Shown here: positions 23,065 to 35,341 of the stretch, one piece after another
Numbering within the stretch: the first letter of the stretch is position 1
Layout: each line of letters begins with the position of its first letter
Source: Earliella scabrosa
Taxonomy: Eukaryota; Basidiomycota; Agaricomycetes; Polyporales; Polyporaceae
Assembly: GCA_022605405.1 (NCBI GenBank)
Contig: JABYQQ010000007.1
Location: 1,860,001 to 1,924,000 of the forward strand
Reading direction: 5' to 3'
DNA length: 64,000 nt
Program-made: the position numbers and the translations under genes
Notes under the pieces: model-generated
What the model saw: the letters and a program-made list of their open reading frames with translations, nothing else
Told to the model about the DNA's origin: nothing
Databases searched by the model: none

Positions 23065-24548
23065 ACTGAGACTCGAACTATAAAGGCAACTTGGCTCAGG
23101 TACGTCGCTTCAACCTGTCTTGCATACTTCCTCTCATCGGATGTCGCGCACTCAGACGCGCGTAGTGGCCGTGCTGCCCACCTCGAAGGGCGCCGCTCCT
23201 GGAAGCTGGAACGCGAAACCTGTTCAACCCGTGATGTCGCATCGCTGCGGCCCAATGCAGCTGGCGCCCGCACGAATGTTGGGTGAGCCTACGGTCTATG
23301 CTATCCCTCTGTAGTAGCTGACGAGGTAGCTCACCAGCGCCACCTTGCTCGGCAGAAGATGCCAGGGGTCGTTGCGGACATTATCGCTCGACAATCCGGA
23401 TCCTAGGCCTACTGCATTGAAGACTACGTCCGCTGGCTGCGTTTCCGAAGCACATAGTCGCCTTCCCGCTTGGCCGCTGTCTATATCAACTCCACCCGTC
23501 TACTCGAGTTGCCCTTCTCTCGCCTGCCCTTCTCGCCCCCATCAGCACTTTGAGGTCCAGGTCCCTCGTGCAGGCCCCCTCGACTCGCTATCCGGGGCCA
23601 CTAAAACCTACCACGGCCAAATCGTTGCACAGCAAGTTGTAGTAGCCCTCGCTGCAATGGCGCCAGTGCGAATCATTGGTGAAGGTGGTAGTGAAGGTTC
23701 ATGCTACCGTAAGCCGTAACACGAGATAAACTCATTCGGGACCGAAACAGGCCGCACTCAAAGCGAAGCATACGAAAGGAAAGGATGACAACACGATGCT
23801 GATGCCACTCGAGCCCCTGATTCGGCAGCACACGCCGTGAAGATGAGCGTTGAGTGGGCGGTGTCGGAGGGTCGTCATCAGGATTTCTGGCGAGACTTTG
23901 ACGACGCGGGAGCGGGTCCCAAAGTCGGTAGACCATCCTATAATCTAAAGAACATGTATGTACCGAGTCATCCTCCCTCAGCGAACATCTCTCCCCACTC
24001 CAGTCGTCGCGGGCTTCCATGCACCGACGGATATCTCATGCGCTATGGCCGCCCACGCGAGCGGCTGCTTGGTCCTGCCTCTGCTCCACCCGAGATAGAC
24101 TGGGGTCGGGCAGCGGATGGTAGCCTTAGGTCATCGGGCCCGGGGTAAATTACGTTGTGGGAGCATTAGAGCCTGTAAGGTTGATAGTGCCGGCTCAACG
24201 TTCAGGGCAAGATAGGTGGTCCGAAGTCCGTGGGTATCATCTAACCAGTGCGCGCTACCTAGCGCTGATACATAGCTCGCACTGAGCCAGCCTTCTTCGT
24301 ACCTCAATGTAAACCCAGCGCTTTGACATGCGCACTGTCTGCGTGCTACGTGCGAGTACTCTGCTACAGCTATACGATCCGACGCCGAAGAGACCTGGCC
24401 AAGAAATTTCCGTCAGGATTCCTATGTACATCTATTTGGTGGACACGTGATCGGCCTTGCTGGCAACCGGCAAAGTGCCAGCCACTGCCAGATTGGTAGT
24501 ATCGCCCGATCTGCTATTCTTCCAGTTTGCACTGCGAGACTCGACGCG
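23065..24548. other. No confident gene
   Basis: Scattered ORFs of 60-125 codons lie on both strands. A plus-strand piece at 23840-23960 (EGRHQDFWRDFDDAGAG) and a minus-strand piece at 24697-24422 have plausible composition, but no domain or phase-consistent chain was found. Upstream exons of the KDM3-like gene may lie here. Confidence 0.3.
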
Positions 24549-26989
24549 ATGTCACAAGTGGATTCTACTATCCTGGCGATTTGTCTGTACTGATCGGCTT
24601 CCCTCCATCCTCCCGCTCGTAGATCGGCGCGGACGTGGCGCCAGACAGTGTCATGCAAAACGTTACAGACAAAGCTATCGAACACGCTAGGTTTCAAGGT
24701 GGATCTTCAAAAATGCCTAAGCTGCCAGCCCAACAAGAGAATTGCCCAGCCCTTCTATCTCTCGTCGGGCTCGAAATCCTGCATATTCAATGGTCCGAAC
24801 AAGATGAGTATGATGACCATGCAGTCTGTTGACCATGGCTCGGGATTTCTAGGATTCCGCGCTATCACCTATAGCTCTGACTCGGAGGAGGGATTGTCAT
24901 ACACATTTCTGGATGACGAATCCCCGGCGGAGCGTATGGCGCTGCGCGAAGTGTATACTTCGAAGCACACCGAACAAGAGCTCGTGAGCAAGCAGGTCAG
25001 GGCATTGTGCGCTATATTCGCAGAATCTCATAAGCACGTTGATAGAAAACTGCCGCAGCGTACCTGTTACCAATTCTACTCGAAGAGATCAAGGCACATG
25101 AAGACGGCCGTCCCATACTCAAGCGAATGGAAGTATCAGCCAAGGTCATCTGTGGTGAGACTGATATCTACAACGTCTTATGGCTGCCTGGTTATTCTCA
25201 TGTCATTCCGATGTGCGCCGCGGCGAAAGATTTGTGTGGAACTACGATCTTCTCGCAGAGCTGGCTTTGTAGGACGTGTGGACAGGAGTTCTGTGGTGAC
25301 TGTAGGAGGGAACGGGTTAGACCAGTCTTATGATCACATGGTAGATCCCGCTGAGCTACTGTGATGCAGTCGTCACGATCAGACATATGTCACAACTGGG
25401 GCGATCTGGCACGCCTCACACGGTTCAGTAAAACCGCCTTGGTCTCGCTTGTGCAGCAAATGCAGGTCTTCCCGCGGTGCGTTCAGACATCCCTTCCCTT
25501 TAGCACGTTACATGACAATAGCTCCAGGGACGTCACGCCGACACAATCGAAACCAACTCGCGTAGTTCGCTTCTTACGCGCAGCCCAACTCACAGAAGCA
25601 AAGTTCTCCTCGATTCTCCGCGATCACAGACCGCTGGTCGTCACTGGCATGCAGGAATATTTCCAGCTACGTTGGACACCTCAATGGTTCATTGAGCAGT
25701 TCGGAGATGTCCTATGCGACGTCGAGGATTGCGAGACAGGCACTCTTTCATCGCAGACTATCCTTCAATTCTTCTCGCTCTTTGGCCAGGCGTGGACCCC
25801 GACAAGACGATCTTTGAAACTTAAGGCAAGACTCCATCCGCTGACGATGGCACTTACGCTGACTACCTGTAGGACTGGCCTCCCAGGAACCATATCAAGG
25901 ACGTGTTTCCCCAGTTGCAGGAGGAATTCGAGAGACTGGTCCCCCTGCCTGCATACACGACCCCGACCGGGACCAGAAACCTGGCGGCGCATTTCCCGGA
26001 GAACTCCGTACAGCCCGATCTTGGTGATTACTACATGACCTGCTCCTCGACTGTCCTCATCCTCTAACACAACAAGACTAGGTCCCAAGCTGTACTGCGC
26101 CCTTGGTTCCGTTGTGGATGACGTACATTCGGGATCGACAAGGCTGCACTTGGACATGTCTGACGCCGTTAACATACTCACCTACGCATCTACAACCTAT
26201 GATGGCTCTGCAGGTCATGCTACTTGGCATATTTTCGCTCCGGAGGACAGCAAGTCCATCCGAGCCTTCCTTCGAGCTCGACACGACGCGAGGGACGGCG
26301 ATCCGATTCATAACCAGGAATACTACTTGACCCCGAGTATGCTACGCGAACTGGAGGCCCAGTATTCAGTTCGTCCGTATACAATCCGACAACGTGTTGG
26401 ACAAGCCGTGTTTATTCCAGCTGGCTGCGCCCACCAGGTATGTCCCAACGTCTCCTCCGCTTGACAAATGTTTTATGAGATCCAGGTGGCGAACCTTGCC
26501 GACTGCGTGAAGATCGCTTGCGATTTCATTAGTCAAGAAAGCGTCAGCATATGCCAAATTCTCTCCGCCGAGTTCCGACTACAGCGACTCGCACGAAGGT
26601 GGCCATCAGATGTCATCCCATTTGCTTCTATGCTATACTACACGTGGACTAGCACTACTCTTCTCAGAAGTATGATGCTGTCAGCGTTGGTGTCCACACT
26701 TGGCTGCGTCGAGTTATCTGCTGATTTCTTCGCATATAGAACACCTCGGCCGGAAGAGACGACCGCTAATTCTGTCAGTGAAATCCCGATTACCTCCCAA
26801 GGTCCGTATCCATGACTACGTCGGCTTTTGTTGCTTCATGCCTTGACCTTAGGTTCATCTACGTCTCCTCCGCTCGAAGCCAAGAAATACTACTGCCCCC
26901 TCTGTCCGGTGCCTGGTAGACAGGCCAGGACGGAGCACGATGGCGGCGCCCGATTCAAATTTGCTGATGGGCTGGTGTCACACTGGTAG
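24549..26989 (+). CDS. KDM3-like JmjC histone demethylase
   Basis: At least seven introns, most phase-checked (50, 54, 47, about 55, about 50, 54 and about 52 nt). Order: an N-terminal CLSC segment; the KDM3-type zinc finger CGTTIFSQSWLCRTCGQEFC with further Cys after it; ARLTRFSKTALVSLVQQM; the JmjC lead-in (HRPLVVTGMQEYF, LKLKDWPP); LHLDMSDAVNILTYA carrying the Fe(II) ligands His and Asp; VFIPAGCAHQV carrying the third His; and VANLADCVKIACDFIS. The KDM3 family removes mono- and dimethyl marks from histone H3 Lys9 using Fe(II), O2 and 2-oxoglutarate. A C-terminal exon adds a zinc-finger-like YYCPLCPVPG...DGLVSH segment before the stop. One intron (25826-25872) is GC-AG. All three metal ligands are present, so activity is plausible. 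The N terminus is uncertain: the join before 24636 would need a 36-nt intron. Confidence 0.85.
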
Positions 26990-27414
26990 GCTAGATGCCT
27001 CTCAAGTTTGCCATCCGTCCCTGTGGACTTAAAATCGTTCCCAGCATCCAGTTTCACGGCATCCCACTCAGCGACAAGGAGAAGCGACGCTGCCGCCGGA
27101 TTGATCCAGTGCCGCTGGCACGACGCATCCTGAAGCGTGCGCAAGAGCAAGGAGTATGACAGCCAACCAACTCTCACACCGCACCGTACTTCCGCCGCTG
27201 AGCACAACATGGACGTCTATGATTAGCTCGCTTTCCCACTTCCCCATCTGCTCGACGACGACGGTCCAAACCCGATAATATTACTATACATTGTCTAGCG
27301 CACGAGTATGCTATGAGCGTTACACGTCCGGATCACCAACGCCTATGCTGCCTGACATGCGAGATCCAAAGTCGTGTTGGGAAGGGAACATCAAGAATTG
27401 ACTCTGAACTGATC

Positions 27415-28323
27415 CTACGACTGAGAGCTCGTTGGAACAACATACATGGCCATCACCAGTCCCCGCCAAGCAAAGTTAACGGCCTCCCACAAGCCGTCCG
27501 CAACCATGCCCAGTGTGACCATGTTCTTGTATGCACCGTGCACGCTATTGGCTAGAGTGGACAACTCGGGCAGCGAGTATTCGGCAGCGAGATCCTGCAC
27601 CAATATATCCAACGCGCCGTCCAGCAACTCTCCACGGTGTCCCATGAACCGTCGTCCTCGCGTAGGGAGTAAGAGAGCAACAAACAGCCCTTGCGCGAGG
27701 GAGTAGACGTATACCTGGATAGCCCAGAACGTCTCCGGAGATGGAAGGGATATGGGGACAAGGGGAAGGCAGACGGGTGTACCGAGGCGTTTATCAGCTT
27801 GGGGCGTGGTCGTGATGGGAGATAACTCTCCACCACGACTCAGCCGCGGAAGGCGCGAGCTATGGGCAGCCCAGACAACACCGTGTGTCGGAAAGAGAGT
27901 AACTTTGCTGCGATCTCGGTCGCGGTGCGCAAGGTGAGGAGGGGTAGGGTTTGGTCGCATCGAGTCGGGGGAAGGGTAGACCGCGAAGAGGTGGGTTACG
28001 CATGCAGCAAGTCCAGCATCCGTTAGCGTGACTTCGTACGATGTCGGAAGTGCGCTGGTAGACCAGTCCATCCGGAATGTTCCACACGCGGGTATTACTC
28101 TAAGCATACGTTAGCAAGGGAATGATTACGAGACAGCGACCAAGGGAACTCGCTTGTAGAGATGAACCCATCCATCCCGTATATGCGCAGCCGGTATGCC
28201 AGAGAATTCATGCTTCACAGCCATGATGTGCGCAGGATTTATGTTGGGCATGGAGGGCTTCCGAAGGGTCCATGGTAGTGTCCGCCAGTCTGTCGGCGTG
28301 ACTGACAGAGTCGGAGTAGTCAT
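27415..28323 (-). CDS. Hypothetical protein, about 290 residues
   Basis: Exon 1 starts MTTPTLSVTPTDWRTLPWTL and runs to about 28140. Exon 2 (about 28100-27415) continues VIPACGTFRMDWSTSALPTS, VTLTDAGLAACVTHLFAVYP, then VVWAAHSSRLPRLSRGGE. It ends GDILV-like LDILVQDLAAEYSLPELSTL, LWEAVNFAWRGLVMAMYVV and stop. An acceptor CTTAG is clear; the donor was not matched in phase, so the junction is approximate. A mildly hydrophobic segment (FWAIQVYVYSLAQGLFVALL) could be membrane-associated. No family was recognised. Confidence 0.55.
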
Positions 28324-28639
28324 CAAGAAACAAAGTAAGCGATAGACGATGGGATAGCAATAAAAGTTCGTCGCGCACCGACAGAACCTATCGAGGTGAG
28401 TAGCAAAGTGCAGGCCAAGGTGAGGCGCAATCACCATGCTGAGGCGCCGTGTCACGGCCAGGCATTCATATTGGAGTACGTACGGGATTCGGTCCGCCTT
28501 TGAAATTGAAACGATGTTGTCTTATTCGAGCTCCGAAGAATGAAAGAGGCACAGATCTTTGTACATACGTACGCCGCCACTAAGTATGCGCCCTTTGCGT
28601 CCCAGGTCATCTGAATTCCAGGTTTGGACGACCAGCGCT

Positions 28640-28770
28640 GGTTACATAAGCAGGTTGGCGGCTAGTGACTGCCGTCGTTCGAACTTCACCTCCTGTCGTC
28701 TGCGGTTTCCTCATCTCAGGTTGGTGGTCGGTGCTGGTGGTTGTGCTACAAAGCTGACTGGGCCGTCTCT
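28640..28770 (+). repeat. Dispersed repeat, copy 2
   Basis: Second copy of the repeat at 18235-18415, same orientation, with the left and right blocks conserved and the middle shortened. An ORF over 28559-29017 includes it and is therefore doubted. Confidence 0.7.
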
Positions 28771-29114
28771 GTCAGGTAGCCAGCCATACGTTGTATCTAG
28801 GCAATCATCCCCACGGACGAGCGGCCTCCCCGCTCGCTCTCATACAACGTCTACCAAGGCTCCTCCAACCATCCGCAGCACTTACCTGCAGAACATTCTA
28901 AGGCGAAACCCGCACATCGTACCGCGACACGGAGGTCCTGAACATCACCTGTACAAGTGGAAGCTTGCTGAGCGAGCCAATATTGCGGGTAGTAGGGAGT
29001 GTCACTGTCATCGCTAGCGCAACGAGGATGCCCGTGCGCTGATGGCCATGTCACTGGAGTAAGTCAATGTCGTTGTCCATCCTCACCACCTAGTGACGCG
29101 GCATCCACTACAGA

Positions 29115-29479
29115 AGAAGCCCACACCTAGCCCTCGTTCGTCGGATTCCGTACTCTATCCGTCTCTTCCCAGGCTCTCGTTCACGTCGAGAGTTTCGCAT
29201 GGTCGGCAAGTCGGTGAACGCCCCTAACGGCTACGAGCTGTGGTCGGTCCCAATCACACCAGCCCTTACCTCATCCCCTTGGGCGCATTTACTTCCTCGA
29301 GCAGTCGTGGGGCATCTCGCCGATTGACATCAGCGGGCGAGGAGAGGTTCGTGCTCAGCGATGGCATGACTTGCGCTCTCAAGCGTTCGGACCTACGTTT
29401 CAAAGTCCCCATCCGCCCGACCTCCATCCCTTCCTCTGTTGACGTCGACGTGGTCGAGTCCCCTGCAGTCGTGATGTGA
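29115..29479 (+). pseudogene. Decayed last exon of the three-exon paralog family
   Basis: Reads IPYSIRLFPGSRSRREF and PNGYELWSVPITPAL, then changes frame to RIYFLEQSWGISPIDISG, then changes frame again to EERFVLSDGMTCALKRSDLR and FKVPIRP. The three pieces match, in order, the last exon of the genes at 54637-55709 and 61915-62962 (VRLFPGS, FELWSVA, FSLEVTWG, TEKFVLRDGTTYVLKR, FKVPVR). At least two frame breaks and the absence of exons 1 and 2 nearby mark it as a relic. Confidence 0.72.
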
Positions 29480-29938
29480 CGATGCCCTTTTAACTTTCCT
29501 GCTGCTCTATTTCTGCTTTTCTTGATACTTGTATTGCTTTACTCTGACCTTCGCTGGTGTAGTGTCATTGCGCGTTTGTATCTTCTCTATATATAGGCAA
29601 TAGACCGTCTATTCTCGCACCGACGTACGGGTCATGCAAGACGCTCTTGCAGGTGACTCAGATTGCGGGCGATCTAGAGACGTCCATGTTGTTGTAGGGA
29701 GTACGCGCTTGTTTGTCGGGGGTGCGTTGTTGCGCTTACGGCCATTGAGTTTAGCTCAGCCACCAACGAGAGGGGCGTGCGGCGGCGTGCGGATGTGTGA
29801 TGTCCCCGGTGGGCCATGTACAGCTCGTATGGTTCGTCGGACGCGGTATGTCTCAACCATACGCAGATCGCATTGAACGCGCCGGCACTACATTGTCCAA
29901 GAGACATTCTCCACGTCCGCCCATCCACTGCAACCCCT

Positions 29939-30539
29939 CTAAACCCCCCTTCCACACCGCACCTTACTCCTGCTGCTCGGCGACTGCCCGACGGCAACTC
30001 TGAAGCTGGATGCTGTAGATGATCCTGCGCAGCATGTAGTGCAAACCGGCATGATGGGGGACGGGCCACTCTCCTGCGCACTACGTGGTTGATGCTGGTG
30101 GTAGTCCATCAAAGGGTCATCTTCGCCCACCCTGACATGAACGCGATGGTGCCAGGCAACGGTCAATGCGGGTCGCTCTCGCCCATTCACCGCGTACATG
30201 GCGCCGGGAGGACGGATGTTCTGCTCGTGCATGAGTTCGTTGGGCACATCATAGCGTTCCTGGAACTGTAGACCTTGATCCGCCGCACGATTCTGGATGA
30301 ACGCTGTAGCGTAGATATGCCAGCGGACGTCCCCGCCTGTCAATGGACGGATCGCCTTCAGGCTTCAGCACGACGAGGACGGTGATGCCCCAGGTAATGG
30401 AGACCTCCATGATCCTATGGTTGGAGCGTCTGAGCCGCGCCTAGAAGTAACCCTTGAACAGGCTTCCGGTTGAGCCCAAGGGCAGGCGCGACGGCGGAAC
30501 GAGAGTTCTTTTGGCCTTGGCTTTCTTCTCTGGAGGCAT
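29939..30539 (-). CDS. Probable gene, unknown function
   Basis: A start MPPEKKAKAKRTLVPPSRLP near 30539 is followed by a frame break around 30470, where a short intron may lie. A coding-like segment 30340-30100 reads VRWHIYATAFIQNRAADQGL, QERYDVPNELMHEQNIRPPG, then RVHVRVGEDDPLMDYHQHQ. Downstream the frame becomes low-complexity and stops at 29939. Exons were not joined with confidence. No family was recognised. Confidence 0.35.
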
Positions 30540-31594
30540 GTCTACGTCACGTCGTTAGAAGGTAAAGACCGTAGACGCGACGTGAACAGCAGGCTCGTCT
30601 AATCACTTGATGTGTCGGTCTGGTGAGTTGCTTCGGACCCCAGCTACTTAGTACCCGGCGGCGGCATCCAGCTCACGAACGACTGGAGAGCTCTGGAGAG
30701 CAAGACCCCCTACATAGACAAACCAGGTCTTGCCGATGTCACTACCACCACCTGAGCCGCGCAGACCATTGAGATCAAACGCACCGAGCACAACGGGACG
30801 AAGGACTTGAAGAAGGAGAGAGGTCCTGCTGAACGTTGCTTAGCTATAGAGGGAGGCCTGAGGAGGAAGGCGGCTTTGATGGAACTCGGCGACTAGCGCC
30901 CGAAGACTCACCAGCGCTCCTCAGGCCTCAAGCTTCCTCCTCCGCCTACAATTACTCTCGTTGCCTGATTCAAATACTTGGTCCTCCTCATCTTGCGCTC
31001 ACTCTTGTTATGAATGCCCACTCGCACATTAAGATTTCCCGCACGGATACCACCTTCAGGCTCGCAGAATCCCGAACTCTACAACGGTGACTCCCGCCAT
31101 ATTTTAAGTAGCGTACGTGCCGCTTCCTCAACTTTGCATCTATGTCTCCTCCGGCTGACCGGGTATACTGTATAGAGCTTGCAAACTGGGACGGGAGGTT
31201 TTCGTCCATATCCCCCGGCAACGCGCCACGCCCGACCTCCACACTCCAATCGGCGCCGACATCGCCTCGCGCAAACACGAAGTCTCCACGAGTAGCAAAC
31301 ACCCTCGACGCTGTCTCCGGCAACGGAACCGGCTGTCACGAGCAGGGAACGCACCGCTAATACGCGCCCCGCATCTGTAATCATGGACCGACCGACCGAG
31401 AAGCCACGGAGGAGACACGCGTCGATGACGAGGCTGTCGCTCTGGGAGGCTCTGGGGTTGTTGAGGACGCGTCTGTAAAGGTGAGTGAGGCGCGACATGT
31501 GTGGGCATCCGTGCTGGACGTGACATGGGACTGTGGCCAGCGTGCGAGTGAACCTCTACAGGTGCATGATGTCTGTGGATGCTAAACACTCCGC
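30540..31594. other. No confident gene
   Basis: ORFs of 80-150 codons on both strands overlap one another (for example minus 31589-31140 and 31498-31079) and show no domain. Composition is G+C-rich, which keeps several frames open. Confidence 0.3.
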
Positions 31595-33849
31595 TTGTGG
31601 CTGAGGTACTGCTGGGGGCCGCATTGCTCCCGAAAGCAGCAGCTTACGCCCTCCAAAACCGCAGATGCCCACGTCTCGCCGCGCGGGGACGCGCCGCGGA
31701 CTCCTTCGTCGCAAGATTCGCCGTTGACGGCCATGGATGATACCTCGCCGCAGGCCTGGGATGGCAGCTCTCTGCTCGACGCAGACCCAGAAGGCGAAAC
31801 GGACAACGAAGACACGATCTCAGTTCCCCTTGCCTCTTCGACTCAAGCTCGTATCAATCAGTCTATAGCGGGCCCTTCACCGGGGCACCTGCGCGGGGTA
31901 CAAGCCGCCCGGCCCAAAGCCGAACGGGGAGACTGCCAGTGCTGATTAGCCATGCGCATTCCATTCCTCCTCCTCCCCGGATCCCCGTCGAACGCACCAC
32001 TTCGGTCAACGACGAAGGCTGGACTACGTATATGTCGACGTCCCGCCCCTCGTCCCCCCGCGAGACGTCTACAAGCCCGCTTCCCAACTCTCGGCCTTGC
32101 AAGACTCCATGAAAGACGATTTACGCCTCACAGCTGGGCAGCGTCTTGAACCAGGCTGCCGCTATCAACGCTCGATTGACGAGCGCTACAGCGCCCGCCC
32201 CCAAGCGTGGTCGAGGTCGCCCTCGTAAGACTGCTGCCCCTCCTACCCCAGTTCCGGTGCCGTCAGTCGGATGAAGTCTATCAGTGCCGTAGGGCTAGGA
32301 CGAGTGTTGGGACAAGTGCGAGTACGCATGCACCGCCCACCCGCGGACGTCAAGCTGGTCTGTCTGCCAAAGGGAAAGAGCGCGAAACCGACCCCCTACC
32401 CGACCCGACCATCCTCCTCCATCCAGTGCGCCGCGGGATGAATCCGAAAATGACGAGTCGCCCGAGGGAGCGCCTCGACAGCCCTCGCACAACTTGGAGC
32501 CTCTGGTCGCCTCGTACCAGATCGACGTTGGCACGTACCCTGTTCCGCCCGTCAACCCGTGCCTTCAGTCTTCTTCCCTTACATGATAACCGGGTGCCCT
32601 ACGATGCCTCTACATCCACCTTGGGGACCTCCCCGATAGTTTGGTATCATCCGTTCCCACAGCCCTTACCTATACCGTCTTTTTCTGCGCTCTATCCACC
32701 ATCTTCCGTACCGCCGGGGCCGCCTCCCACGTCCTCGTCTGCCGGACCAGCAGCACCATCGCCATCCATCGCCAACCAGCCTGACAAGACAACGGGACCG
32801 TCCTCTGCACCCACCACCGCCGCTACCTCTTCACAAGTATCCAGACCGCTACGGCGAAGGTCACTCTTTCGGCAGATAGCACCGCAATCCGATGACGATT
32901 TACCTGACCCGCGTCCTCCCCATCTCTCGCAGCCTCCTGTCCCCTCGGCCTCCGATGTTGACCCCACTGCGCCAACTGTGTCCTCTGCCCTCTACCTTCC
33001 CAAACGACTCCGTTACCGGATGACCACCCTGCCCTGTCGCAGGACGCATCGAGCTCCCACCGTAGCTTGTCACGTTCGGTTTCCCAACGCGACTGAGATC
33101 CCGGTGCGATGGACATTCTGGCCGACTATGGCTCCTCTCCATCGCCCATGCCCGGGGTCACGCCCGATTCCAACGGCATGAGGGACCCGGTGGACAACAT
33201 GCCGCAATCGCCCACTGGTCAACAAGACCTCGACGAATCGGCCATCGTGCATAGGGGGCCCTGGCCATCACCACGAAGGCCATCGGAGACCACGACGATG
33301 ACGGGCCGCAACAGAGTCCGCCCGGGGGCGGATCAGGAGGTGTGTATTTCATGCCTCTGAACCAAGCGCGCGGATTTGGAGTCCTTTGCCCTACGATGCT
33401 CTCCGCTCAGAACAGCGCAGACCGTCAAGCCCACGCCCACTCGCAAGCCCCCAAGTCCAAGCGGTGCCCGTCAACGGCGCGATCGACCCGTCTCTCCTGG
33501 AGAGCGTGCGCCGGCCTGAGCCCGACCCCGGCCCCGACCCCGAAGCCTTGTTGCCCTCGCACGTGCCAGAAACCACCAGTAGACCGTCCGCCAGCCGTCC
33601 GTAGGCTCGACGTCACGAGCGCGAAGCTGGAGCCGCGAGCAGGCGGGTCGCACTGACGCACTCTGAGGACGGGTCGTCGTCGTCGTCGTCGTCGTCATCA
33701 TCATCATCGGACGATGACCAGCCGCTCGCAGAGGGCCTGCCGGTGCGGATGTTCCTGTTTGCGCTCCCGCGCGAGCTGCAGCCGCAACCGCAGATGGAGA
33801 GCATAGAGGGGAACGGAAAGCGGGCCCTGGCTGTTCGCGACTCTTTATG
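31595..33849 (+). pseudogene. Ser/Pro-rich coding relic with frame switches
   Basis: Disordered, gag-like protein sequence continues for about 2.2 kb but moves between frames: SPRGDAPRTPSSQDSPLTAM; VPPLVPPRDVYKPASQLSAL; NQAAAINARLTSATAPAPKR with RGRGRPRK (AT-hook-like); PEGAPRQPSHNLEPLVASYQ; SSAPTTAATSSQVSRPLRRR; MDILADYGSSPSPMPGVTPD. It ends in a poly-Ser tract followed by DDDQPLAEGLPVRMFLFALP and a stop at about 33849. Introns could explain some changes, but most lack splice sites at the switch point. The layout suggests a decayed retroelement gag or disordered host gene; no reverse transcriptase, integrase or zinc knuckle was found. Long ORFs in the other frames are side effects of high G+C. 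Confidence 0.42.
33668..33707 (+). repeat. (GTC)n/(ATC)n trinucleotide tract
   Basis: Repeated GTC then ATC triplets. In the frame ending at 33849 the tract encodes poly-Ser followed by Asp residues. Confidence 0.85.
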
Positions 33850-35341
33850 ATCAACGTGTCTGCACAGGCCAGGTGTCACTGAACGGTATCGTTCATCTCA
33901 TCGTCCCATCGTTACCCAAGTCGTTACCCAAGTATTGAACAAAAGGTCAAGTCCCGCCGCGCTAATGAAGCAGGCGAACGGTTCATCAGCCTCTAGGTCC
34001 AAATGGGAAGGCCTCATCATCGAGGAGGACGGGACGGTGTTGATGGAGATTACGTTGTGGTGGCGAGGGATGAGTGTTGCTGGATAGACCTGGACTTCAT
34101 GCGCAAGCAGGGCATGCTGTTCGTGGGCGATATCGACGGTGTTACAGAGCGTGCCATTCATACTCGGTTCTGTTGTACACCCCATGTTTCAGTCTCTCCG
34201 CGCTTCATCAGTCGATTACACCTGGGGCGGGCCGTCCTCTTCCCAGCAAGGCCCAAATGAGGTGAGCGCAGCTTTTCCATGCGGAAGAAGTCATCTCAAT
34301 CGGGTCAATTCTCATTTGCCGGGACGATATCTAGAGTCTAGCGATCCACGCAGGGTACGACCATCGAGTGCCTCGTGAATCTTGTTCGTGCCGCGATGAG
34401 TCCCTCTTCACGCCAGCATGCTGTCGCCAGCTTACGACATTACCACCCGGCATTGAAAGAAGACCGCACACTCCATCCTGACACGTGGGTGATGCAGATG
34501 CGGGCGCAGTCGCGCTGGTCCAGTAATCAGGGCGGAAGCATTGCCCCCCCACCCATCAGGCGCTACCACGTGAACTCTCCGGTGTATTTGCACGGCGTCC
34601 TGGAAGACGTTCCGTTGCGACCAGTAGGACAAGGACCGCCGGCTCTTTCGTGCTGCGCAGGACAACGTCGAGTATTGGTAGTGAAGCAGGAGATGGAAAC
34701 CTCGAGGAACAGCCACGACTGCGTGCCCCACCGCTGGCGGTGTATGTCGGGCGGCGGACCCTGCGATGGCTGTGGACACTACCTGCGCCTGTTCGTATTC
34801 GTGAGTGCGATCAGCCCTCTGCCACATAGTCGCGACATTCATCTACGAACACACCCGCACTGGCTGCCAGATCTGGGCCTGTGCTCTTCGCAGACGCAAC
34901 CAATGTCTCTTGGTGATAATTGCGTGTATGGGTTCAAGTGATCACGGCGGTATTACGGGGTTGCGACGACATATGACGCTTAGAGAGAGGACATCGCCGT
35001 TGTTACTTTCGCAAAATGTTCGATATAATCTCATGGTATCTGTTTAGCTGGAAGCTTGTGTTCAAGCTTCGTCTCCCTTGCGACGATCGGAACACCTGCC
35101 AACTAGCCAAGTGAGTTGATGCTTTCATAGAATCAGCCTAAGCTCTGATCAAATTCTACCCGTGTACGATCGCCTGATGGTAGGACAGTCAAGTTGAGAT
35201 TGCGAGAAAATCTCTGTCACACGCGTCGACCACGATTGAACCACGAACCATGCTGTGGGCGCGTGTACAAGAGACTGCTGTAAACTCGTGCGTACTCACG
35301 CTGCTTGCTGTGGTTTTCCTTCTCCCATCTTCCTTCTTGCG
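33850..35341. other. Open segments, no resolved gene
   Basis: Plus-strand segments of plausible composition occur at 33990-34080 (KWEGLIIEEDGTVLMEITLW), 34400-34800 (ALKEDRTLHPDTWVMQMRAQ; RYHVNSPVYLHGVLEDVPLR) and 35015-35110 (FDIISWYLFSWKLVFKLRLP). Stops and frame changes separate them. Either a short-exon gene or decayed sequence. Confidence 0.3.

Noticed and set aside
28559..29017. 152-codon plus-strand ORF
   Set aside because: Its middle is the dispersed repeat shared with 18.2 kb, and no domain is present.
32207..33181. 324-codon plus-strand ORF
   Set aside because: Only part of it has protein-like composition, other parts favour other frames, and high G+C keeps all frames open; treated as part of a relic.
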